Shown here: positions 8,285 to 18,348 of the stretch, piece by piece
Numbering within the stretch: the first letter of the stretch is position 1
Layout: every line of letters begins with the position of its first letter
Assembly: GCA_964601205.1 (NCBI GenBank)
Contig: CAZRML010000007.1
Span: 1-64,000 of the forward strand
Direction: 5' to 3'
Length of the DNA stretch: 64,000 nucleotides
Origin: JAQVEM01 sp964601205
GTDB taxonomy: Bacteria > Actinomycetota > Humimicrobiia > Humimicrobiales > Humimicrobiaceae
Made by a program: the position numbers and the translations under genes
Notes under the pieces: generated by a model
Told to the model about the DNA's origin: nothing
The model's database searches: none
What the model saw: the letters and a program-made list of their open reading frames with translations, nothing else

Positions 8285-9967
8285 ATGGTAGATATAGATT
8301 ATAAAAAAGAAAAAATAGGGCAGATATTATTAAACAGGAATATTATATCCAGTGAGCAGCTGGAAGAGGCGCTCAATGTCCAGAAAAACACGGGTGAGAA
8401 GCTGGGAGAAATACTGATAAAGAAGGGGTATATTTCTGATGAGACCCTGATGGAGCTGGTTTCTTTTCAGAGGGGGTTTGAAGTTGTAGATTTAAACAAG
8501 ATTCAGGACAAGATTGACCCTTCAGTCGCAAATTTAATTTCAAAAGACTTTGCGTTTAAAAGAAAAGTTTTTCCATTTGACCTGGTTGACAGCACTCTTC
8601 ATGTAGCAATGACTGACCCGAGAGATATTAATGCCATTGATGAGATAAGGCTTCTTACAGGATATAACGTGAAGCCATTTATCAGCACCAGGAAAAATAT
8701 AGAGAGCATAATAAGACTATATACTTCTGATGACTACAGTCTTAAAGAGGTCCAGGAAATAATAAAAGATGAAAATTTCACTATAGGCAAAAAGTTTGAG
8801 GAAGAGTTAGCGGAGAAGAACCCCCTGGTCAGGCTGGCAAACCAGATTATATTGAAAGCAATTTCCCTGAGGGCCAGTGATATACATATTGAGCCCCAGG
8901 AAAAAAATTGCACCATAAGATTCAGGATAGACGGTGTTCTTCAAAAAATTAAAGATGTTCCCAAAACTGTCCAGAGGCTGCTTATATCAAGATATAAAAT
9001 AATGGGTGGAATGGATATAACAGAGAACAGGCTGCCTCAGGATGGAAGGAGTTCTATTGCTTTTAGAAACAGGGCGATTGATCTGAGGCTTGCTTCAATA
9101 CCCACCGTTTTTGGAGAAAATATTACCATAAGAATACTGGATAGGGACGAATCTGTTTTTGACCTTAAAAATTCAGGGATGTCCGAAGAAGAACTTGAAA
9201 TATATTTAAAAATGATAAGTGTCCCTCATGGTTCTGTTATTATTACCGGTCCGACCGGTTCAGGAAAAACAACTACGCTATATGCCAGTCTTAATAAAAT
9301 TTCAAACGTTGAGAAAAAAATCTTTACCATAGAGGACCCTGTAGAATTCAGGTTTCCCCAGATAATGCAGGTTCAGGTAAATTCTAAAATAAATATGAGT
9401 TTCTCAAGAGGGTTAAGAGCCATGCTCGGAAGTGACCCTGATATAATTCTGATAGGTGAGATAAGAGACCTGGAAACTGCAAAAATAGCTGTGGAAGCAG
9501 CTATTACAGGGCATCTGGTTCTGACCACCTTACATACCAATGATGCCCCTTCCACGCTCACCAGGCTTATGGAGATGGGGATAGAGTCGTATATGATATC
9601 ATCATCGGTAAGGGGTATAGTTGCCCAGAGACTGGTAAGAGTATTATGTGATAATTGCAAGAAAAAAGTTGATGTGCCCGAGTCATCACTGAGTGATGAG
9701 ATAAAGCCAATACTAAAAGGGAAAAAGATTTATAAAAGTGTCGGGTGCAAAAGATGTAATTATACCGGTTATATGGGAAGAATCGGGATATATTCTTTAC
9801 TGCTGGTGACCAAAAGAATAAGACAGATGCTTCTTGAAAGAAGGAGCAATGACGAAATAAATGATGCTGCAAGACAGGAAGGTATGAAAACACTTCTGGA
9901 AAGTGGAGCCTACAAAGTCGCGGAAGGAATAACTTCGCTTGAAGAATTATATAGAGTTGTATATTAA
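8285..9967 (+). CDS. GspE/PilB-type secretion or pilus assembly ATPase
   Basis: 560 residues. An N-terminal MshEN-type domain (about 1-150; repeated IGQILLNRNIIS / LGEILIKKGYIS pattern) precedes the hexameric ATPase core. Visible motifs are Walker A in GPTGSGKTTT, an Asp box in FTIEDPVEFR, Walker B around DPDIILIGEIRD, a His box in TGHLVLTTLHTND, and a C-terminal metal-binding pair CDNCKK and CKRCNYTGY. These ATPases drive assembly of type IV pili or type II secretion pseudopili from the cytoplasmic face. MshEN domains can bind c-di-GMP, which is notable given the c-di-GMP genes in this window. No pilC, pilin or peptidase gene is adjacent, so it is an orphan here and the exact machine is unknown. 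Confidence 0.9.
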   Translation: MVDIDYKKEKIGQILLNRNIISSEQLEEALNVQKNTGEKLGEILIKKGYISDETLMELVSFQRGFEVVDLNKIQDKIDPSVANLISKDFAFKRKVFPFDLVDSTLHVAMTDPRDINAIDEIRLLTGYNVKPFISTRKNIESIIRLYTSDDYSLKEVQEIIKDENFTIGKKFEEELAEKNPLVRLANQIILKAISLRASDIHIEPQEKNCTIRFRIDGVLQKIKDVPKTVQRLLISRYKIMGGMDITENRLPQDGRSSIAFRNRAIDLRLASIPTVFGENITIRILDRDESVFDLKNSGMSEEELEIYLKMISVPHGSVIITGPTGSGKTTTLYASLNKISNVEKKIFTIEDPVEFRFPQIMQVQVNSKINMSFSRGLRAMLGSDPDIILIGEIRDLETAKIAVEAAITGHLVLTTLHTNDAPSTLTRLMEMGIESYMISSSVRGIVAQRLVRVLCDNCKKKVDVPESSLSDEIKPILKGKKIYKSVGCKRCNYTGYMGRIGIYSLLLVTKRIRQMLLERRSNDEINDAARQEGMKTLLESGAYKVAEGITSLEELYRVVY

Positions 9968-10044
9968 ATTTTGTTGGTATTTGGATTAATTTAATTTAGG
10001 AAATCTTGGTCAAAACGAAATAACAGAAACCGGATTCTTTTATA

Positions 10045-13000
10045 ATGAAAAAAGATAACTTTGTCCATCTGCATGTCCACAGTGAATATTCCCTGTTAGA
10101 TGGTGCCTCAAGAATACCACAATTAGTGGAGAGAGCCTGTCAGTTTGATATGCCTGCGGTTGCATTAACTGACCATGGAGTTATGTATGGGATCATTGAT
10201 TTCTACACCACGGCAAAAAAATCAGGAATTAAACCGATAATAGGATGTGAAGTTTATCTGGCACCCAAAAGCAGGAGGGATAAGCAGAAAGATAGGAATA
10301 AAAGAGAAGGAACTTCATACCACCTGACTCTTCTGGCAGAAAATAATCGGGGTTATCAAAATCTCATGAGACTGGTAAGCCTTGGATTTCTGGAAGGTTT
10401 TTATTATAAGCCACGAGTGGATAAGGAACTATTAAGAGAATACCGGGAAGGTATTATCGCTCTGAGTGGCTGTATCTCAGGTGAAATTCCCAGGCATATT
10501 GTTCTGGATCAGGTTGAAGAATCAAAGAAAATTCTTGAAGAGTATATAGATATATTCGGCAGGGATAATTTTTTTTTGGAATTGCAGGATTCCGGTATTT
10601 CCGAGCAAAAGAGGATAAATGAAGTTTTAATGGAATTATCTTCGGAATATAAAATTCCGATGGTTGCCACAAATGATATTCATTATCTGGATAAAAAAGA
10701 CAGTAAGGCACACGATGTTTTGCTCTGCATACAGACCGGTTCCACAATAAATGAACCCGGTCGTATGAGATTTCCTACAGAAGAATACTACTTTAAAAGC
10801 TATGAGCAGATGAAAGAACTTTTCAGTAAATTTCCCGGTGCTATGGAGAATACACTGGAGATTGCTGACAGGTGCAATGTAAATATAAAGTTTAACATGA
10901 ATTTAATACCTTCTTTTAAAGTCCCCGAAGGTTATACATCAGACGGATATTTAAAAAAGTTGTGTTATGAAAATATCCAGAAAAGATATGGTGGCGTTAC
11001 GGATGTAATTGATAAAAGGGTAAAAAAGGAGCTTGAAGTCATAAATAAGATGGGATTTTCAGAATATTTTCTAATAGTCTGGGACCTGGTTAATTTTGCC
11101 AAGAGTAATAATATAAGAGTGGGACCGGGAAGAGGGTCAGCTGCGGGAAGTATTGTTTCTTACTTGCTGGGGATAACGGACATAGAGCCACTTAAATACG
11201 ACCTTCTATTTGAAAGGTTCTTGAATGAAGAACGAAGGAGTATGCCGGATATAGATATAGATTTTTGCTATGAAAAGAGAGATGAGGTCATTAAATATGT
11301 AACCAGGAAATACGGTGAAAAAAGGGTTGCACAGTTAATTACCTTTGGGACAATGGCGGCAAGGCAGGCCATAAGAGATGCGGGGAGGGTTCTGGAAGTG
11401 GCTTATGCAGAAGTTGACCGGATAGCGAAAATGGTTCCCATGGAGCTAAATGTAACTATAAAAAATTCATTAGAGATGGTCCCGGAGTTAAGAGAAATTT
11501 ATGATAATAACGAAAAAATAAGAGAAGTGATTGATACCGCTATTTCACTTGAGGGTATATCAAGGCAGGATTCCATACATGCTGCCGGAGTAGTTATATC
11601 TTCGGAAGACCTTTATAATTACACGCCTATACAGAAAGAGAATGAAGGTGATATCGTAACCCAGTATAAGATGGAAGATATTCAGAAGATAGGGTTGCTG
11701 AAAATGGATTTTCTTGGATTAAAAACACTGTCACTGATAGATAAAACGTTATTCTTAATAAAGAAAACCAAAAATATAGATGTAAATATTGATAATATAA
11801 ATCTTGATGATAAAAAAACTTTTAATATGCTGGGTGAAGGAGAATGTCTCGGTGTTTTCCAGCTTGAGAGTTCCGGCATGAGGGAACTGGTAATAAATCT
11901 AAAACCATCCCGGTTTGAGGATTTAATTGCACTTCTGGCACTCTACAGACCGGGGCCCCTCCAGAGCGGCATGGTCAGTGATTTTGTTGAAAGTAAAAAT
12001 GGAAGAAAAAAAATTAACTATCCTCATCCTTCTCTGGAAAAGATTCTTAAAAGTACCTACGGAATTATCCTGTATCAGGAGCAGGTTATGAGAATTGCTT
12101 CAGAGCTGGCCGGTTTCAGTATGTCGGAAGCGGATGTTTTAAGGGGCGCTATTAGCAAGAAAAAGAGAAATCTTTTATCAAAACAAAAGAGTAAATTTAT
12201 TGAAGGCGCTAAAAAGAGAGGGGTAGACGAGAAAGTTTCTGAAAAAATTTTTGAGCTGGTAAATCATTTTGCAGAGTACGGATTTAATAAATCACATAGT
12301 GCCGCTTATGCTATGATTTCATACCAGACTGCATATCTTAAGGCTAATTATCCAGTAGAATTTATGGCAGCTCTTCTCAGCATAAGAATGGGGAGCCAGG
12401 AGAAAGTGGCACAGTATGTTAATGAGACCAGAAGAATGGGCATCAGTGTGCTCCCTCCCGATATTAATGAAAGTTTCACCGATTTTACTGTGGTTGGAGA
12501 TTCAATAAGGTTCGGGCTTTCAGCTATTAAAAATGTTGGCACCAATGTAATTGAATCCATAGAGGAAGAAAGAAAAGAAAGTAGCAAATTTAATAATTTT
12601 ATAGATTTTTGTGAAAGAGTGGGTGGCGGTGTATTAAATAAGAAGACTATTGAGAGTCTTATTAAAAGCGGGACTTTTGACTCCCTGGGCTTGAGCAGAA
12701 AATATTTGCTGGGTAACTATGAGAGAATGATAGAAGAAGTATTAAAAATAAGAAAGAACAGGGATATTGGCCAGTATTCACTGTTTGAAGTGAACGGCAG
12801 TGAAAAGAAAGAAATTTTGTTGAATGGTGCCAATCATTTAGAAGAAAAATATAAAGAATTTTCAAAAAAAGAACTGCTGAACTTTGAGAAGGAAATGCTG
12901 GGTCTTTATATTTCGGGCCATCCTTTATTTGAGTATGGAGAATCTCTTTCCAGACTTACTCCGATAGAGGCTTTAAGTGATATGGAAGATAAAGTAAATG

Positions 13001-13530
13001 TTTCCGTAGGGGGAGTAATAAGCAGGATTAAAATCATATATACAAAAAAAGACCAGCAAATGTGTTTTCTGGATCTGGAAGATTTTAATGATAACGTTGA
13101 GGTGATTGTGTTCCCATCGGTTCTTGAAAGGTCCAGGGAAATTATTACTGAAGAGAGAATAGTCAGGATTAAAGGAAAATTAGATAAAAAAGAGGACCAG
13201 ATAAAAATTATAGCTAACGAATTTGATGATCTGGAAAAAGATGTGAAAGCGAACAAAAATCAGAAAGAACTTATTGGTGATAAGAGTGAAAGGGTGGTAT
13301 TTACAATAAAAAGATCTGAAATGGATAAAGATATGGTTAACAGGCTTTATGATATAATAAAAAGATATCCTGGGTACAGCGAAGTAGAATTTAAAATAGT
13401 CGGTGAAAATGGAAAAACAGTTGAAAAAATATTCAGGCTCCCTTCAGATTATAAAATAAATCTGGACGCTGGACTGGAAGATAACCTGAGAGAAGTATTC
13501 GGGGATAAAATTAGATGGAAGAAGCTTTGA
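10045..13530 (+). CDS. dnaE: DNA polymerase III alpha subunit
   Basis: 1161 residues, the usual length for the replicative DnaE polymerase. The N-terminal PHP domain begins FVHLHVHSEYSLLDGASR. The polymerase core carries GPGRGSAAGS and the catalytic aspartates in MPDIDIDF. The QDSIHAAGVV and FNKSHSAAYA motifs are present. The C-terminal half has tandem helix-hairpin-helix motifs and an OB-fold (about 990-1080). The protein extends chromosomal DNA in the holoenzyme with the clamp and loader. The start has no clear ribosome site. It follows the GspE-like gene by 77 bases and precedes the opine-dehydrogenase-like gene by 27 bases. A second DnaE-like C-terminus lies at the right edge of the window. 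Confidence 0.97.
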   Translation: MKKDNFVHLHVHSEYSLLDGASRIPQLVERACQFDMPAVALTDHGVMYGIIDFYTTAKKSGIKPIIGCEVYLAPKSRRDKQKDRNKREGTSYHLTLLAENNRGYQNLMRLVSLGFLEGFYYKPRVDKELLREYREGIIALSGCISGEIPRHIVLDQVEESKKILEEYIDIFGRDNFFLELQDSGISEQKRINEVLMELSSEYKIPMVATNDIHYLDKKDSKAHDVLLCIQTGSTINEPGRMRFPTEEYYFKSYEQMKELFSKFPGAMENTLEIADRCNVNIKFNMNLIPSFKVPEGYTSDGYLKKLCYENIQKRYGGVTDVIDKRVKKELEVINKMGFSEYFLIVWDLVNFAKSNNIRVGPGRGSAAGSIVSYLLGITDIEPLKYDLLFERFLNEERRSMPDIDIDFCYEKRDEVIKYVTRKYGEKRVAQLITFGTMAARQAIRDAGRVLEVAYAEVDRIAKMVPMELNVTIKNSLEMVPELREIYDNNEKIREVIDTAISLEGISRQDSIHAAGVVISSEDLYNYTPIQKENEGDIVTQYKMEDIQKIGLLKMDFLGLKTLSLIDKTLFLIKKTKNIDVNIDNINLDDKKTFNMLGEGECLGVFQLESSGMRELVINLKPSRFEDLIALLALYRPGPLQSGMVSDFVESKNGRKKINYPHPSLEKILKSTYGIILYQEQVMRIASELAGFSMSEADVLRGAISKKKRNLLSKQKSKFIEGAKKRGVDEKVSEKIFELVNHFAEYGFNKSHSAAYAMISYQTAYLKANYPVEFMAALLSIRMGSQEKVAQYVNETRRMGISVLPPDINESFTDFTVVGDSIRFGLSAIKNVGTNVIESIEEERKESSKFNNFIDFCERVGGGVLNKKTIESLIKSGTFDSLGLSRKYLLGNYERMIEEVLKIRKNRDIGQYSLFEVNGSEKKEILLNGANHLEEKYKEFSKKELLNFEKEMLGLYISGHPLFEYGESLSRLTPIEALSDMEDKVNVSVGGVISRIKIIYTKKDQQMCFLDLEDFNDNVEVIVFPSVLERSREIITEERIVRIKGKLDKKEDQIKIIANEFDDLEKDVKANKNQKELIGDKSERVVFTIKRSEMDKDMVNRLYDIIKRYPGYSEVEFKIVGENGKTVEKIFRLPSDYKINLDAGLEDNLREVFGDKIRWKKL

Positions 13531-13557
13531 AAATATTAAAAGTATCAGGAGGTTTAA

Positions 13558-14652
13558 ATGCACGATTTAAAATTTGCAGTGCTGGGAGCAGGGCACGGCG
13601 GGAAGGCAGTATCAGCACATCTGGCTATAAAGGGTTTTAGTGTTAATTTATATAATAGAACATTTTCAAGAATCCAGCCCATAAAAAAAATGAAAGGAAT
13701 AGAGCTTGAAGGAGAAGTTAAAGGTTTTGGCAAGCTTAATATGATTACCAATGATATAGAGAAAGCAATTAAAGGAGTAGATATAATTATGGTGGTTGTA
13801 CCTGCGGATGGCCATTATTATATTGCAAAAGAATGTGCGCCATATCTGGCTGATAAACAGATTGTGGTTCTGAACCCCGGTAGGACATGCGGCGCGATTG
13901 AGTTTTTAAATGTACTCCGCAAAGAGGGTAATAACAGTGATTTTATTATAGCTGAAGCTCAGACATTTATATATGCAAGCAGGGGTATGGGCCCCGCAAC
14001 GGCAAAAATTTTCAGGATAAAACAGGCTATACCGGTAGCTGCAATACCTTCAAGAAAAACCGAAATTGTGGTAAGAAAATTAAATGATGCATTTACGGAA
14101 TTTATTCCTGCCGCAAGTACTATTGAGACAAGTTTTAATAACATGGGTGCAGTATTCCATCCGTCCATTACCATACTTAATCTGAGCAGAATAGAATCTA
14201 CTATGGGTAATTTTCAGTTTTATATAGAAGGGGTAACTCAGACTGTAGCAAAGATTCTGGAATCGGTTGATAAGGAAAGGGTAATGGTTGCAAGGAAACT
14301 GAGATGTGCCAATACATATACTGCCATAGAATGGCTGTCAATGGCATATAATGTAGTAGAGGATAATTTGTTTGATGCTATACACAGTAATCCCGGCTAT
14401 GTGGGTATTATGGCTCCCAGGACCATAAATGTAAGATACATAACAGAAGATGTGCCGATGAGCCTGGTTCCTATTTCAGAATTCGGCAGAGCTCTGGGGG
14501 CTGAAACAAAAATTATTGATTCACTTATTAATATGGCAAGTGCTATATTCAAAAAAGACTTTAGAAAAAATGGGAGAAATCTTTCAAGGCTGGGCCTGGA
14601 AGGGATGGATATTGATCAGTTGAGGAATGTTTTTATTAAAGGAAGGGGGTAG
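13558..14652 (+). CDS. NAD/NADP octopine/nopaline-dehydrogenase-family protein
   Basis: 364 residues in two domains. A Rossmann fold comes first, with the nucleotide loop GAGHGGKAVSAHLA (about 9-22). A helical opine-dehydrogenase domain follows (about 190-345), with the conserved histidine context NNMGAVFHPSI that supplies the catalytic His in this family. Family members reductively join an amino acid and a 2-oxo acid, or the reverse, with NAD(P)H. The substrate here is unknown. A good ribosome site (AGGAGG about 7 bases before ATG) supports the start. The stop is only nine bases from the B12-binding gene that follows, so the two are almost certainly co-transcribed and probably act on linked substrates. 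Confidence 0.85.
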   Translation: MHDLKFAVLGAGHGGKAVSAHLAIKGFSVNLYNRTFSRIQPIKKMKGIELEGEVKGFGKLNMITNDIEKAIKGVDIIMVVVPADGHYYIAKECAPYLADKQIVVLNPGRTCGAIEFLNVLRKEGNNSDFIIAEAQTFIYASRGMGPATAKIFRIKQAIPVAAIPSRKTEIVVRKLNDAFTEFIPAASTIETSFNNMGAVFHPSITILNLSRIESTMGNFQFYIEGVTQTVAKILESVDKERVMVARKLRCANTYTAIEWLSMAYNVVEDNLFDAIHSNPGYVGIMAPRTINVRYITEDVPMSLVPISEFGRALGAETKIIDSLINMASAIFKKDFRKNGRNLSRLGLEGMDIDQLRNVFIKGRG

Positions 14653-14661
14653 TTAGAAATT

Positions 14662-16293
14662 ATGAAGAAAATACTCGGTGCCTGTATAGGAAGCTGTGTA
14701 CATGTTGCCGGAATTCTGAATTTTTTAAACCTGTGTAAAAAGCACGGCTATAAGGTAGAATTTGCAGGTTCGGCATGCTCGATTGACAGATTAAAAGAAA
14801 ATATAGAGAAATACGATCCTGATATAGTAGCGGTCAGCTACCGCCTCTCACCTGAAAGTGTCCTTCCTCTTTTTAAAGAGTTAGAAGAAAAAGTAGTAAA
14901 GGGATTAAAAAACAGAAAGATAGAGTTTATTCTGGGGAGCACGAAACCTGTTGCCGAAGTAGGTAAAAAGCTGGGAATATTTGATGTTATTTTTACCGGG
15001 GAAGAAAGTATTGAGGAAATTGAGAGTTTTTTGACCAAAAAGAAAATAAAAACCGGCAGTAAAATTCCTCCACAGGATATTGCTGGACGGGTAGAGTATA
15101 AAAAACCTTTCCCTGCAATAAGGCATCATTTTGGCAGGCCCTCCTTAGATGAGACAATAAAAGGTATAAGGAAGATTTCGTTAAGCGGTCTTTTAGATGT
15201 GATATCTATTGGACCAGACCAGAATACCCAGGAATTTTTCTTCAATCCTGGAAAGATGAATAGAAAACAGGATGGAGCGGGCGGAGTTCCGCTGAGAAGT
15301 ATTGATGATTTTAAAAGTCTTTATGCTGCTTCAAGAACAGGGAATTATCCATTGATGCGCTGTTACAGTGGGACAAATAATATTATTAGAATGGCAGAAG
15401 TTCTTAAAGAGAGCATTAATAATGCATGGTGCGCCGTACCTCTCTGCTGGTACAATGAACTGGATAATAGAAGTGACAGGAAACTAAAAAATGCAATAGC
15501 CGAGAATCAATCAGTAATGAGATGGCATGCTGAGAGAAGCATACCGGTTGAGGTTAATGAATCCCATCACTGGAGCCTCCGGTACTCACCGGATTCTGTT
15601 GCTGTAGCGGCGGCGTATCTGGCTGCTTACAATGCTAAAATGATGGGGGTAAAAGTTTATATTTCACAGTATATGTTTAACACTCCTCCGGAGACATCAT
15701 TTACCATGGACCTGGCAAAAATGCTTGCCAAAGTAGAATTGATAGAATCTCTGCATGATAGTAATTTTAGGACCCTGAGGCAGACAAGAACCGGACTGTT
15801 CAGTTATCCTCCTGATTATGATGAGAGCAAAGGGCAACTTGCTTCTTCTACTTTATTACAAATGCAGCTTGACCCGGATATTTTACATGTGGTTGCCTAT
15901 TGTGAAGCCGATCACGCTGCAAGGGCAGAAGATATAATAGAAAGCGTAAAAATTGCCAGGAGGGTTATTGAAAATTATTTATATGGTTGTCCGGATATGA
16001 AATTGGATGAGGAAGTTTTATTCAGGAAAGAAGAGTTAAAATCTGATGCAGGGTTAATTATAGGGAAAATAAAAAGTCTTGATAGGGAAAATAAATACAG
16101 AAACCCTTTGATTTCACCGGATATAATTGCAAAGGCAATAAAGACAGGCATACTGGATGCTCCGCATCTTGAGGGGGTAAAAGCAGCAAATGGAAAAATT
16201 AAAACTGCGTTTGTTAATGGAAAAAATTTAGCTGTTGACGGAAATAATAAACCTGTCACGGAAGAAGAACGGCTTGATAGAATATCAATATAA
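14662..16293 (+). CDS. Cobalamin-binding protein with a mutase-like barrel; substrate unknown
   Basis: 543 residues. The N-terminal 130 residues look like a B12-binding Rossmann domain. They contain H14-x-x-G17 in SCVHVAG (the axial-ligand motif, with Cys where Asp is usual), a VSYRLSP segment like the S-x-L motif, and a late glycine/aspartate region (FDVIFTGEES). The remaining 400 residues have alternating strand/helix character with conserved-looking RCYSGTNN, VNESHHWSLR and SQYMFNTPPETSF. The C-terminal region resembles the epsilon chain of glutamate mutase-type enzymes, but I am not certain of that. It is probably a carbon-skeleton or amino mutase-like enzyme, or a B12-dependent relative. 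The gene is tightly coupled to the upstream opine-dehydrogenase-like gene. No separate small B12 subunit or MeaB-type chaperone is adjacent. Confidence 0.65.
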   Translation: MKKILGACIGSCVHVAGILNFLNLCKKHGYKVEFAGSACSIDRLKENIEKYDPDIVAVSYRLSPESVLPLFKELEEKVVKGLKNRKIEFILGSTKPVAEVGKKLGIFDVIFTGEESIEEIESFLTKKKIKTGSKIPPQDIAGRVEYKKPFPAIRHHFGRPSLDETIKGIRKISLSGLLDVISIGPDQNTQEFFFNPGKMNRKQDGAGGVPLRSIDDFKSLYAASRTGNYPLMRCYSGTNNIIRMAEVLKESINNAWCAVPLCWYNELDNRSDRKLKNAIAENQSVMRWHAERSIPVEVNESHHWSLRYSPDSVAVAAAYLAAYNAKMMGVKVYISQYMFNTPPETSFTMDLAKMLAKVELIESLHDSNFRTLRQTRTGLFSYPPDYDESKGQLASSTLLQMQLDPDILHVVAYCEADHAARAEDIIESVKIARRVIENYLYGCPDMKLDEEVLFRKEELKSDAGLIIGKIKSLDRENKYRNPLISPDIIAKAIKTGILDAPHLEGVKAANGKIKTAFVNGKNLAVDGNNKPVTEEERLDRISI

Positions 16294-16406
16294 AAACAAA
16301 TATTATGATAGAAGTACCATTAATATAGAATATAAAATTAAGACTTTTTTAAAAGTATTGTAGTGTGATAAAATATTTTTTTCATATTTAATAGCGAAAT
16401 AGAAAA

Positions 16407-17687
16407 ATGTTTGAAAGCAATAAAGACAGTCAGGTAATAAAGCTGCCATCCGGGATGAGGGATATACTTCCCCCCGAAACAGATGAAAGAAATAAGATAA
16501 AAGAAATAATAGGCAGAGAGTTTAAGCTCTGGGGCTATGGCGAGGTCAATACACCCATATTTGAATATACTAAAAATATATCAGTCGGGGTCGGTAAGAA
16601 CTGGAAGGACAAGCTGATTAATTTTTTTGATGTGGATGGGAGCCCGGTATCCCTAAGGAGCGATATGACTATACCCATAGCCAGAGTTGCAGGAATGAGA
16701 ATCAGAGAAAATCAATTGCCGGCAAGATTTTGTTATTTTGCGGATTCGTTCAGGCAGTCGGGGGTTCAGAAAGGTGTAAGGCGAATATATAACCAGGCGG
16801 GGCTGGAGCTCATAGGTTTTAAGAATAGCATGATAGCTGATATTGAAGTTTTGATAGTATTAATAAATATTTTAAATGAGTTAGATGTAAGAGATTATAA
16901 AATAGGGCTCGGACATGTGGAGTTTATTGAAGGATTGTGTGACTGGTTCAAATTTGATGTGAAGGAAAGGGATTATATCAGGAAAAAAGTCATATTGAAG
17001 GACTTTGTCGCACTGGAAAGAAATCTGGAGAAAAAGGATAAGAAAAAAGCAGAAGTTTTCATACAATCACTTCAGCCCGAAGTTGATATGGACAGAATTG
17101 CTGATTTAATATCCGGCATTGAAGGCCGGAAAATTATTGAGAGTTTTAATTACATTAAAAAAGTAAATGATATACTCGCCGGGCTTGATTACAGGGGCTA
17201 TCTTATGACTGATTTCAGCATTATAAGAGATTTTGATTATTATACCGGTCTGCTGTTTGAGGTTTACTGCCCTTATTTGAATGATATTATAGGCAGCGGC
17301 GGCAGATATGATAAGCTGATAAAAAAGTTTGGAAAGGATATTCCTGCCACTGGATTTGCTCTTGATATTGATCTAACGCATAAGGCTATTGGAGGATTGG
17401 AAAGTAAAGAAAATTTAAAAATTTTATTGAAATTGGAATGCTCTGAGGATAGCACGGAGTCAATAAAATTGATTGAACTGGCCCGGAAATTACACAGGAA
17501 AGGTGTTGTGGTTGAGCTATGTTATGAAAATAGACCCGGACTGGAAGAGTTTGCGAAAGAGAAAAAGTACAGTTTTATTGTTGAGGTTAAATCTGGCTTT
17601 GGGAGTTTAAAAGTAATTGATGTTAATAAAAATATAAAAAAAGAAGAAAAAATAAGTGATTTTATAAAAGGGATAAGTAAGAAATAA
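16407..17687 (+). CDS. hisZ: ATP phosphoribosyltransferase regulatory subunit HisZ
   Basis: 426 residues, related to class II histidyl-tRNA synthetase. It carries LPSGMRDILPPE at the start, motif 2-like RFCYFADSFRQSG, and the histidine-site segment DYYTGLLFEVY followed by GSGGRYDKL. HisZ does not charge tRNA. It forms a hetero-octamer with short HisG and makes that enzyme active and sensitive to histidine feedback. Its stop overlaps the ATG of hisG, and hisG is indeed the short form, so the identification is well supported by context. A tRNA synthetase role is unlikely given this coupling. It opens the histidine operon after a 113-base gap. Confidence 0.93.
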   Translation: MFESNKDSQVIKLPSGMRDILPPETDERNKIKEIIGREFKLWGYGEVNTPIFEYTKNISVGVGKNWKDKLINFFDVDGSPVSLRSDMTIPIARVAGMRIRENQLPARFCYFADSFRQSGVQKGVRRIYNQAGLELIGFKNSMIADIEVLIVLINILNELDVRDYKIGLGHVEFIEGLCDWFKFDVKERDYIRKKVILKDFVALERNLEKKDKKKAEVFIQSLQPEVDMDRIADLISGIEGRKIIESFNYIKKVNDILAGLDYRGYLMTDFSIIRDFDYYTGLLFEVYCPYLNDIIGSGGRYDKLIKKFGKDIPATGFALDIDLTHKAIGGLESKENLKILLKLECSEDSTESIKLIELARKLHRKGVVVELCYENRPGLEEFAKEKKYSFIVEVKSGFGSLKVIDVNKNIKKEEKISDFIKGISKK

Positions 17688-18337
17688 TGGTTAAAGAAAT
17701 AATTAAAATTGCTATTCCAAAGGGATATTTATTTGAGCCCTGTGTGGAATTACTGGGTAGGGCGGGCTATGATGTGGGTTTTCTGCTGGAAGACAACCGA
17801 AAGCTTTCCATCTATTCAGGCAGGGATCTGATACAGTATATTATATCCAGGCCAATGGATGTTCCTGTGTATGTTGAGCATGGAGCCTGCGACATAGGTT
17901 TTTCAGGCAAGGATGCGTTAATGGAGAAGGAAAGCAGGGTATACGAGCTACTGGATTTAAAGAATGGGAGTTGCAGGATAATACTCGCAACATTAAAAGA
18001 TGGAGTAGAAAAGGTAAAAGAGCATTACAGACATTTTGGTATGGTAAAAGTTGCCACCAGTTATCCAAATATTGCAAAGAAATATTTTGATGGGAAGGGC
18101 ATCCAGGCAGAAATTATAAAACTGCACGGTTCGGTAGAACTTGCTCCTGTGCTGGGGATTGCTGATGAGATACTGGACATTACATCAACCGGCAGGACTC
18201 TTGAGGAGAATAATCTGGTTGAAATGGAAGAGATTGCAGTTTCAACTACAAGGATGATTGCCAACATTACAAGTTACAGGGTTAAGTATAGTTTAATAAA
18301 TAATTTTATAAATAAAATTAAGAATGTTATAAAATGA
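17687..18337 (+). CDS. hisG: ATP phosphoribosyltransferase, short catalytic form
   Basis: 216 residues, the length of the short HisG that lacks the C-terminal regulatory domain and therefore needs HisZ. Visible are IAIPKGYLFEP at the start, GACDIGFSGKDALME, and the PRPP-binding loop DEILDITSTGRTLEEN. It catalyses the first committed step of histidine synthesis, joining ATP and PRPP to phosphoribosyl-ATP. Its ATG overlaps the hisZ stop and its own stop overlaps a start-like ATG before hisB, so translation is coupled. hisD, which usually follows, is absent. Confidence 0.95.
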   Translation: MVKEIIKIAIPKGYLFEPCVELLGRAGYDVGFLLEDNRKLSIYSGRDLIQYIISRPMDVPVYVEHGACDIGFSGKDALMEKESRVYELLDLKNGSCRIILATLKDGVEKVKEHYRHFGMVKVATSYPNIAKKYFDGKGIQAEIIKLHGSVELAPVLGIADEILDITSTGRTLEENNLVEMEEIAVSTTRMIANITSYRVKYSLINNFINKIKNVIK

Positions 18338-18348
18338 GAGAAGAAAAA

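Noticed and set aside
16407..17687. Histidyl-tRNA synthetase
   Set aside because: The fold is shared, but the stop overlaps a short-form hisG, which requires HisZ, and the gene heads a histidine operon.
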